A stretch of DNA of 64,000 nt from Hyperoodon ampullatus (Eukaryota; Chordata; Mammalia; Artiodactyla; Ziphiidae). Positions 56,395-64,000 of this stretch are shown here, piece by piece. The notes beneath the pieces were generated by a model, which searched no databases, had not been told where the DNA came from, and saw nothing but the letters and a program-made list of their open reading frames with translations. The position numbers and the translations under genes are program-made. The stretch is taken from the NCBI GenBank assembly GCA_949752795.1, contig OX457057.1:160185980-160249979 (forward strand), read 5' to 3'. Numbering within the stretch: the first letter of the stretch is position 1; the number at the start of each line of letters is the position of its first letter.

Positions 56395-56747
56395 TTAAAT
56401 GTTTATGTCCCCCCAAAATTCACACGGTGAATACCTAATCCCCAATGTGATGGTATGAGAGGTGGGCCCTTTGAGGGATAATTAGATTTAGATGAAGTTC
56501 TAAGGGTGGAGCCCCCATGATGGGATTAGTGCCTTTATAAGAAGAGGGACAGCCACCAGAGCCTCCTCTCTCTGCCCTGTGAGATTATAATAAGAAGGTG
56601 ACCATCTGCAAACCAGGAAGAGTGCTCTCACCAGAACCCCACCATGCTGGCACCCCAATCTCAGATTTCCCAGCCTCCAGAACTGTGAGAAATAAACGTT
56701 TGTCGTTTAATCCACCCAGCCTTAGTAACCCAAGACAACCAAGACAC
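56395..56747 (+). mobile_element. MaLR (MST-type) LTR
   Basis: 'ttatgtccccccaaaattca', 'gtgatggtatgagaggtggg', 'gattagtgcctttataagaa', 'ctccagaactgtgagaaata'. Nearly complete, forward. Confidence 0.9.
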
Positions 56748-57050
56748 ATGCATGGCAGTCTGGGTCTGTACAAGATAGGGAGTCAATGAAGCAAGGAGGG
56801 AGGTGTGGGTGGAGTTTTACTGACCCTTGGGAACAAGAATAGGGGGCCTATGTCAGGTACAAACAGCTGTTCCACAGTGAGGTGGTAGATGGCCATCTAC
56901 TCAGAAGCGGTTCATACTCACCTTTCCCCTAGGCCCACGTTGATTCGCCTCAGCGTTAAACACTATAACATCAGGAACACCTGCCCAGCTTTTAGCCAGA
57001 CTGGGTTACAAGCTGTAAATAAAGAGGCATTTACAGGAACCACACACAAG
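56748..57050. other. Unassigned sequence
   Basis: No repeat recognised. Confidence 0.35.
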
Positions 57051-57054
57051 GACT

Positions 57055-57230
57055 GAGGTTCCCAAGCCCAGCTTCACCCAGGAATCTCCCGGGGAGCTTT
57101 CAAGCACACAGATGCCCTTCCCCCAGTCCTATTCGTGTTCAGCTGACTTCAGCTGCTACCCGGGCAATAGGATTTTTTAAAGCTCCTGGGGAAATACTGC
57201 TGTTCAGTCACAGCTGAGAATCACTGGCCT
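57055..57230 (+). repeat. MER5-like hAT element
   Basis: 'aggaatctcccggggagctt' ... 'ctgagaatcactgg' at the right end matches the MER5A layout. Its right end supplies a stop codon to the candidate exon on the minus strand. Confidence 0.6.
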
Positions 57231-57385
57231 AGAACAGGGTAAGATGAAGGAAAACGTTCTTTCTGCCCCAACAGGCTGAATCTGGGGACGGGGGCCTGGT
57301 AGCCCCTCTCAACAGCCAGCACCAGCACTTGGTCAAACTTCGGAGGCAGCTGTTCTGACAGCTTTGGGAACTGGTTCCCCTTTCC
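57221..57385 (-). CDS. Candidate terminal exon, unidentified (weak)
   Basis: On the minus strand a good 3' splice site (pyrimidine-rich 'cttcctcttttctgatttcag', the last base at 57386) is followed by a 54-codon open frame to TGA at 57223-57221. The peptide begins GKGNQFPKLSEQLPP, then KFDQVLVLAVERGYQAPV, and ends SSYPVLGQ, of ordinary soluble composition. The stop lies in the end of a MER5-like element. No good donor site is inside, so if real it would be a last coding exon. I do not recognise the protein, and a frame of this length can arise by chance. The upstream (higher-coordinate) DNA to 58 kb is CpG-rich but shows no certain partner exon. Confidence 0.18.
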   Translation of the reverse strand, partial: GKGNQFPKLSEQLPPKFDQVLVLAVERGYQAPVPRFSLLGQKERFPSSYPVLGQ

Positions 57386-58924
57386 CTGAAATCAGAAAAG
57401 AGGAAGCATAGTGTACTTGTCCGCAAAAGGAATAATTCTCCCGGAGCGGAGGAGGGGACATTTCTCTTCCTTTGACGTGGACAAAATCACAGGCCAGCAG
57501 CCGAGGCTTATTCTACAGGAATGTGCTGACAGTACTTAGGGTTTTCTGTTCAACAAATTGCTGCCCCCATCCCCCTTTAGGAAAGCGGTTTTCAGAAGGC
57601 CAGAGCCTCCCTTCCCAGACAAGCCAGAGCAAGTGGGCTGCTGGAATGAGAGGAAAAGTCCGCCTGCTTGTCCCATCCTCAGAGAGGGTCATCTATGCTC
57701 AGAGCCCCGCACTGAGCACCACAGGGCATCCCCCAGGAGGGAGGCTGGAAAGAGACTCCCTCCTCTGGGGCTTAGAGCCAAGGAGACTCGCACGTCCTCA
57801 AAGACCACGCCTGCCCTCGGGGAAGGGGGAGGCAGTGTCCTGAGCCCAACCCACCTGATCTGAAGACCCGCCCGCATTCCCACCTCTCGGCCCAGAGAAG
57901 TTACCCAGCCTCCGGACCTCGGCTGATCTGTGCCCGCCGCCTTCGGAGACCTCCGTTTCACGAGGTCCGAGCAGAACACGTGTTGGATCAAGGGCAGCTG
58001 ATGCTGTGGCTGCTACAGGTCATTGTGGCTGTGCTGGTTGCTCTGGTTACAGCTGTGTTTGTTGTGGAGTTTGTGGTCGTTGCGGTTGCGTGGTTGTTAT
58101 GGGCATGAGGTTGTTACAGTTGCTGCGCTTGTGCTTGCTGTGCTTGTGTGGTGATTGCACGTATTCTAGCTCCTTCGGCACCGCAGCCTGAGGAGCAGGC
58201 CAGCCGCTGGGGAGAGGTGGCCTCCCGATCCATGTCCTCTCAGGCGGTGCCCAGGCAAACAGACAAAGGGCAGGCAGAGAGAGGGGGCATCGCCGGGGTG
58301 CAGATGACGGGGCACGAGCTTCCCCAGCCCCATAGCCCTCTCTCTTTGGCTGTCGGGGACCCCCCAGCACAGTCGCGTAGGCCGCTTATCTGGAGCTGGA
58401 GCCACGTCCAAGTGCTTGAAACCCTGAAGGTTCTCCTGCGCGCAGCACAACCTCTGTTTGCAAGCACACTCTCCTGTGCAGAAACCCTTTCACCCAAAAT
58501 GGACCCTGCCCATCCCGCTGCCCTGAGATGCTCCAAGCAAGCCAGCCAGACAGTGCTTATAGCCTGGGGGGGCAACGAGCAAGCAGGCTTCTACTGGAAG
58601 CAGTGGGGGGCGTGATGAGAAGACAGATCACAGCAGAGGGCCTGGCCTGACGCCCACCTCCTTGACCCTGGACCCAGAGTCAGCATGAAGCCAGGGGGCT
58701 GGGTCAGCCCTCCAGTGGACAAGGCCTGGGCATCTCCTAGCTCACCTCCACCCATCACTCTTACAAGGACCCCATGAGTGGATCAGAGCTGTGGTGAGGC
58801 CACGGTTTCCCCAGCATGGTAGGCAGAGACCCTTGGGTCCTGGTACCCAGGACAGAGTTTTACACCTGCCTCAGGGAATCTGCATCCTGTGCCATATACC
58901 CCTCTCCTGAACCCTGCTCCCAAT
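57386..58924. other. Repeat-poor, partly CpG-rich sequence
   Basis: 57850-57985 has about a dozen CpG dinucleotides, high for this window. 58000-58160 is a degenerate tg(t/c)-type repeat. Overlapping open frames of 94-155 codons on both strands have no recognised domain. Could be a promoter or exon region, but nothing decisive is seen. Confidence 0.35.
58000..58160 (+). repeat. Degenerate TGY-type low-complexity repeat
   Basis: Strand-biased G/T-rich text (gtggttgttatgggc, gttgttacagttgctgcgct). It makes a Cys/Val/Gly-rich 61-codon frame (58006-58191) that is not gene-like. Confidence 0.6.
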
Positions 58925-59095
58925 CAGAAATGTATGTTTGTTTTAAATGTATTAATAGATAATACTTCACATGGTCCATAATCAAATGTACAAAAGGGAA
59001 TGCAGTGAAATATGCTCTCCCATACCTTCGCTTAGCCACCCAGAGATAGTTTATGAATTTGCAAGCAAATACGCATGTGTAACCAAACAAAGGAA

Positions 59096-59275
59096 CACAG
59101 CATGGTGGGAAGAGTACAAACTCTGAGCCAGTCTGTCTGAGCTCAAGACCCAGTACTGCCCCTTTCCAGCTGGGGACTTTGAGCATTTCTCTGTGCCCCG
59201 GTTCCTCCCAGCTGCACAGTCGGATATAATCACAGTACCTACCTCACAGGATGGGGACGGGGTTAAACAACACAT
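59096..59275 (+). repeat. MIR SINE fragment
   Basis: 'ctctgagccagtctgtctga', 'cagctggggactttgagcat', 'ataatcacagtacctacctc'. Confidence 0.7.
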
Positions 59276-60198
59276 ATTAGCTCTCACTGTAATGGATGGT
59301 CTTTTCTCTTCCGTCTTATAGAAGTGATATCACACTGTTTCACACATACTGTTCTACATCTAATTTCTTTCTCTTTCAAGTGGATCTCGGAGCTCATTCA
59401 GTCTCTTGTAGAGCTGCATGGTATTGCTTTGCCTCAGTGCACCTAATTTATTTAAGCCAGTCTTTTTTAAATAGACATTTTGGTAGTTTCCAGTCTTTTA
59501 CAAGCAATGCTGCAATGAATAACTTTGTACACACTATATAATTTTTATACCCCTATCATGCCACATAATTATCTTTTTTGGGATAAGAATGATTAAGATC
59601 TAGTCTCTTAGCACCTTTGAAGTTTATAATACAATACTGTTGTCTCTAATTGCTATGCTGTGCATTAGGTCTCCAGGACTTATTTACCGACTGGGTGCAA
59701 GTTTGTACCCTTAAATAACATCTCCCCAAATAGATATACTATATTTTGTCCAAAATGATTAGGATAAATTCCTAGAAGTAGAATGCTGGTCAACAGATAT
59801 GTGTGTTTGTTACTTTTTGCCCTCCAGAGAGGCTGTACAGATTCAGTGCTCCACTGGCAACATGTAAGAGTTTCTGTTCTCCATAGTTTACCAACAGTTT
59901 ATAAACACATTTTTTATCTTTGTCATTTGGTAAGTGAAAAATGGTAAATGCTATCTCTCTGTAGTTTTATTCTACAATTTCTCTTATTATGAGTAATGTG
60001 AAGCATCTTCGTATGTTTATAAATCATTTGTGTTTCCTGTTTTGTGAACTCGCCGTTCATATCTTTTGCCAATTTTATCATAGTTATTTTTCTTATTGAT
60101 TCGTAAAAGGTCTCTATGTGTTAGGAATATTACCATATTTTTCCTGGTTTGATGGTACTCTAGAATTTCCTTTTACTAGTTTTGCCGTACATAATTTT

Positions 60199-60349
60199 TT
60201 TTTTAATATTTATTTGGCTGCGCCAGGTCTTAGTTGCAGCATGTGGGATCTTCACTGCGGCTTGCGGGATCTACTGACCAGGGATCGAACCCAGGCCCCG
60301 TGCACTGGGAGCGCGGAGTCTTAACTGCTGGACCACCAGGGAAGTCCCA
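60199..60349 (-). mobile_element. Old CHR-related tRNA SINE, about 150 bp
   Basis: Reverse of the 21594 family ('ggctgcgccaggtcttagtt', 'gatcgaacccaggcc', 'ccaccagggaagtccc'). Decayed duplication ttgccgtacataatttt (60182-60198) and ttgccatacatagtttt (60350-60366). Confidence 0.92.
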
Positions 60350-60547
60350 TTGCCATACATAGTTTTAATGCAATAGAAGTTATTTTTTTCTTCATGGCGT
60401 CTGTATTTTGTGTCATCTTTAAAAGTTCTTCCCCTTAAAAAATAGTCGTTAGATTAGTTTTTAATCTCCCATAGTTTCTTCTAGCATTTTTAAATTTTTA
60501 AATCACTTATTTCTCCTGGTATTTATCTGATATAAAAAAATGAGGTA

Positions 60548-60751
60548 AAGGGCTTCCCTGGTGGTGCAGTGGTTGAGAGTCCACTTGCCGATGCAGGGGA
60601 CACGGGTTCGTGCCCCAGTCCGGGAGGATCCCACATGCCGCGGAGCAGCTGGGCCCGTGAGCCATGGCCGCTGAGCCTGCGCGTCCAGAGCCTGTGCTCC
60701 GCAACGGGAGAGACCACAACAGTGAGAGGCCCGCATACCGCAAAAAAAAAA
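60548..60751 (+). mobile_element. CHR-type SINE, short form, in L1M
   Basis: Perfect 14-bp duplication aaaaaaatgaggta (60534-60547 and 60752-60765). Confidence 0.96.
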
Positions 60752-61109
60752 AAAAAAATGAGGTATGGATCCAACTTAATTTTTTTCCAGATAGCTACCC
60801 AGTTGTCTCAACACCATTTATTGAATAGTTCATCTTTTTTCCCAGTGATTTGCAATGTCATCATTATCATAAGCTTAATTCCCAATAAATATTTCTGGAC
60901 TTCCTATTTTATTCCAGCTACAAGATGTCCTACACTATTTTAATTATTCAAGTATTATAATATGCATTACATCTTATAGGGCTAGTTACTGTTCATTTTT
61001 CAGCTTCTTTTTCCATGTGAGCTGTTAGTTTTATTGGGATTTCTTTTATAAGTTAACTAAGGCAAGCTGACATTGAATATGATGTTGGGTCAGTTTTTGG
61101 TGAACTATA

Positions 61110-61692
61110 TTTTCCCAGAGAAGCATCCAATATATTAGGTTTTGCAAAGTTAGGGGGTTCCCAAGACCATCCTCAGGTTCAAAATTTTGCTAGAAGGACT
61201 CACAGAACTCACCAAAAGCTGTTGTATTTGTGGTTACAGTTTATTACAGTGAAAGGACATGGATTGGCACCAGCCAAGGAAAGAGGTGCAGAGGGCAGAG
61301 TCCAGGGAACGTCCAGGCACAGAGTTTCACTTGTCCTCTCCCAGTGGAGCCATGGACAGTGCTCCTATCCCCCACAGCAATATGCAGTGGTACGCACAGA
61401 GTATTGCCAACCAGGGAAGCTCACCTGAGCTTTTAGTGTCCAGAGTTTCTATAGGGGTTCAATCACACAGACATCATTGACTGCCCACATGGCTGACTTT
61501 TAGTCTCCAGGTGCCCCAGAGATAGAGCAAATACTGTATGGCCCAAAGATCCCATCATAAACCATATTGTTAGACTGTGGGGTGTTGCCCAAGGTAAACA
61601 AAGACACTCCTACCAGGCAGGACAATCCAAGGGCCTAGAAGTTACCTCCCAGGAGCCAAAGACCAAAGCCAGATCTCTCTTGGGGTAAGGTT
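61110..61692 (-). mobile_element. Old ERV LTR inside L1M
   Basis: 'agggggttcccaagaccatc', 'tgctagaaggactcacagaa', 'ggttacagtttattacagtg' (minus-strand polyadenylation signal), 'accagggaagctcacctgag', 'cataaaccatattgtt'. LTR layout, family not assigned; termini uncertain. Confidence 0.65.
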
Positions 61693-62070
61693 AATTTTTT
61701 TATTACCTAAGTTTTTAAATTTATTTTCATGGAGTTGACCAAATTGTCTCTAAGGATTCTCTTAATTCCCTCCATCTGTGGTTATTTTCCCCTTGGCATT
61801 TCTTGTTTGTGCCTCCTTCTTCTTTTCTCTTGACAAAGTTAGTTGACAATTTATCAATCTTATTCTATTTTCAAAGAATTAGATTTACTACTTACTTGTA
61901 ATTTATTAATTATAAAACTTTTTGTTTTACAAGTCATCCACTTTTGCTTTAACATTTATTAATTCCTTCCTACTGCTTTTCTTATGTTTATTACCTTTTT
62001 CTAACTACTTTAGTTGGATGCTCAGTTCATTTGTCATTCCTGTTTAATTTTTTATTAGTTCATTATAAGA

Positions 62071-62505
62071 CTATATTAGTCAGGGTTCTCCAGAGAAGCA
62101 GAATCAATAGGATATAAAAAGAAATTTATTATAAGGAAATGGCACACATGATTATGGATGCTGAGAGGTCCCAAGATCTGCAGATAGCAGGCTGGAGACC
62201 CAGGAGAGTCAATGGTGTAAGTTCTAGTCTGAGTCCAAGTCCAAAGGCAGAAGAAGACTAATGTCCCAGCTCAAAGACAGAGAGAAAGAATTCTTTCCTA
62301 CGCAGATTTTGTCCCAGTCAAGCCTTCAACGGATTGGAATGAGGCCCACCCACACTGGGAGGGCAATCTGCTTTACCCAATCCAAAATCTGCCTTGCCAA
62401 TCCAAATGTTAATCCCATCCAGAAACACCTTCACAGACACACCCAGAATAATGTTTGACCAAGTATCTGGGCACCTGGTGGCCCAGTCCAATTGACACAT
62501 AAAAT
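62071..62505 (-). mobile_element. Old ERV LTR inside L1M, second
   Basis: 'tattagtcagggttctccag', 'aagaaatttattataaggaa', 'cttcaacggattggaatgag', 'cccagtccaattgacacata'. Same LTR group as the fragment at 41.4 kb. The L1M continues on the other side. Confidence 0.75.
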
Positions 62506-62640
62506 CTCACTATACTATTTTCTCTGGGCACTGCTTTAAGTGTACCTCCTAAGTTTTGATAAGAAATGTTTTGTTACTTTAGAGGTAATCATTCCTTCTA
62601 GAAAGTGACTTGTGGCTTACAGAAGGAATGTTTTGCTACT

Positions 62641-62940
62641 AAATTTTGACCAGGCAATAAGTACAACCAGTTGCCTTTTCACATAAGGTTGATCTGATTC
62701 TCTTGAGGCCAACACAAAGGTGAACCAGGACCTCCTCAGGGCCCAGAAGTTGCTTTGAAAGGATTCTCTCAGAACCTCACATTTAAATACCAATGGAGCA
62801 TGCACCTACTTACCTAGACGAACTTCTTAACAACCAACGTCAAGAGTTCCCCTGTTAAATCTCAAATCCAAGAGGGAAAAAAGAAGCTACCATCCCTCTC
62901 CCATCCAAATCATCATAAATAATAATATTACTAACAAAAA
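62641..62940. other. Unassigned sequence
   Basis: No repeat recognised. Confidence 0.35.
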
Positions 62941-63360
62941 TTATAACAGCTACCATAATATGTCTTCAGTGCTTTATATATGTCATCTTTTGTAATTTTT
63001 ACATGAGTTCTGAGATATCATTCTTTACATCTTAAAGATGAGAAAACTAAGCCTCATAGGGGTTACATAACTTGCTAAAGTCACATCTCTTTTTTTTTTT
63101 CTTTTTTTTTTTTTGTGGTACGCGGGCCTCTCACTGTTGTGGCCTCTCCCGTTGCGGAGCACAGGCTCCAGACACGCAGGCTCAGCGGCCATGGTTCACG
63201 GGCCCAGCTGCTCCGCGGCATGTGGGATCTTCCCGGACCGGGACATGAACCCGTGTCCCCTGCATCGGCAGGCGGACTCTCAACCACTGCGCCACCAGGG
63301 AGCCCCACACCTCTTTTTAAGTGGAGGAGCTAGGACTTCACAGTGGCTCTGCCTGATTTA
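62941..63360 (-). repeat. MIR SINE split by a CHR SINE
   Basis: Left part 'catcttaaagatgagaaaac' and 'aacttgctaaagtcacatc'; right part 'aagtggaggagctaggactt' after the SINE. Confidence 0.7.
63095..63305 (-). mobile_element. CHR-type SINE, short form, in MIR
   Basis: Reverse SINE with T tail. Duplication caca(t/c)ctcttttt (63082-63094 and 63306-63318), one mismatch. Confidence 0.94.
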
Positions 63361-64000
63361 AGCCTTTGCATGTTTTCAGGATGCCTCTCTTGTCTCTCCT
63401 CTGCCCTAACTTGCAGCGATAAGGTGGGTCTGCCTCCCTTGGCAAAACTTATTTTCCAGGCAGAGAGAATACATCTGCTACAGTCCACTGTCGATTAAGG
63501 AGGAGTCCAGCCCAGAATGCTGGAACTGAGACGCGGCAGGCCACCAGCCAGGGAAGGCCTCTGCCTGCTGAAGCCATATGGATGAAGACTCTGAGCCAAG
63601 CGCTAAGAAAGAGAAAGGGGAGGGAAGTCAGGGTGGGGGCTGAGAGAGTAGGGGGCAGGCAGCGTCGCTTCAGGAGGGGAACATGGACCGCGGCGCCTGC
63701 ACGTGCCAGACACACCCATCACCCATGCCAGGCCCGTCAGGTTTGCCTCAGCTGTCTGGCAACTGCCCTCTAATGAAATGAGCAAACGATTTCCTATAGG
63801 GAAGGTTTCAGTGTCATTGGCCAGGTCTCAGTGGGAACAAGAGAAGACGACCCCAGGGGGGCTGGAGGCCCTGGTAGCAACAGCCAGAGCCTGCTGGCAC
63901 ATCTCCGAGCGCCTGCCAACCGGGCACATTATCAGAACCCTGCTGCAAAGAGATAAGGAATGGCCTGATCCAGCTCCTAGAAGGGCAGGGCTTTATATAG
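63361..64000. other. Unassigned sequence to the window end
   Basis: Moderately GC-rich; two short overlapping frames. The last bases 'ggctttatatag' resemble a TATA box, but the window ends there. Confidence 0.35.

Larger units (their letters stand above)
58925..62640 (-). mobile_element. Long antisense L1M with nested insertions
   Basis: Pieces follow the reversed order of L1 3' end to ORF2: 'gtctttttt...gacattttggta' (about 59462-59490), 'gtaagtgaaaaatggtaaat' (59930), 'atcttttgccaattttatca' (60060), 'ctcaacaccatttattgaat' (60808), 'caatttatcaatcttattct' (61850), 'actgctttaagtgtacctcc' (62530). Insertions: MIR-like 59096, SINEs 60199 and 60548, LTRs near 61110 and 62071. Fully decayed. Confidence 0.82.

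Noticed and set aside
58006..58191. Cys-rich 61-codon frame as a small secreted peptide
   Set aside because: It arises from a tgt/tgc low-complexity run; no signal peptide or cysteine framework.
63989..64000. TATA-like sequence at the window end
   Set aside because: The context is cut off, so a promoter cannot be assessed.

Overview
This window is nuclear DNA of a cetacean, most likely a toothed whale. The diagnosis rests on about two dozen tRNA-derived CHR-type SINEs, recognisable by a 5' end close to ggcttccctggtggcgcag, a B-box-like GGTTCGtgCCC and an A tail. They sit among cetartiodactyl-type L1s and old mammalian repeats (L2, MIR, MaLR and ERV1 LTRs, MER5-like hAT elements). I found no intact protein-coding gene, no functional tRNA, rRNA or small RNA gene, and no CRISPR array. 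The recognisable coding sequence is decayed L1 ORF1/ORF2. The window looks intergenic or intronic; one weak minus-strand exon candidate lies near 57.2-57.4 kb.

Layout. 0-4.3 kb: CHR SINE, L2, MIR, an ERV1-type solo LTR (2389-3147, reverse) carrying a nested SINE, and a MaLR LTR. 4.95-7.05 kb: a 5'-truncated L1 with two SINEs. 7.8-8.2 kb: an L1 3' tail. 8.5-17.1 kb: mostly unassigned DNA with MER5-like, L2 and MIR fragments, a long-form CHR SINE and microsatellites. 17.18-31.03 kb: a nested block. An L2 was split by a near full-length old L1 (L1-A). L1-A was split by a near full-length younger L1 (L1-B, 23016-30356), and L1-B carries five CHR SINEs and an L1-derived insertion. L1-A also holds a retroposed 5' half of tRNA-Ile(UAU). 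31-42 kb: L2, MIR, a long-form SINE and a second ERV1-type solo LTR (37989-38617). 42-49 kb: an L1M fragment, L2, MaLR LTRs and L1 tails, several nested. 49.3-50.8 kb: repeat-poor AT-rich DNA, a possible conserved non-coding element. 50.8-56.8 kb: SINEs (one inside another's tail, one with a 51-base T run), L1 and hAT fragments and an MST-type LTR. 57.2-58.9 kb: repeat-poor with local CpG enrichment. 58.9-62.6 kb: an antisense L1M interrupted by SINEs and two LTRs. The last 1.4 kb holds a MIR split by a SINE and then unassigned sequence.

How the parts relate: target-site duplications and interruptions give a relative chronology. L2 and MIR are oldest, then L1M and MaLR LTRs, then cetartiodactyl L1-B and long-form CHR SINEs, then the short CHR SINEs. 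Family names come from recognition of sequence, not a database search. Boundaries of old elements are approximate; those with named duplications are exact to a few bases.
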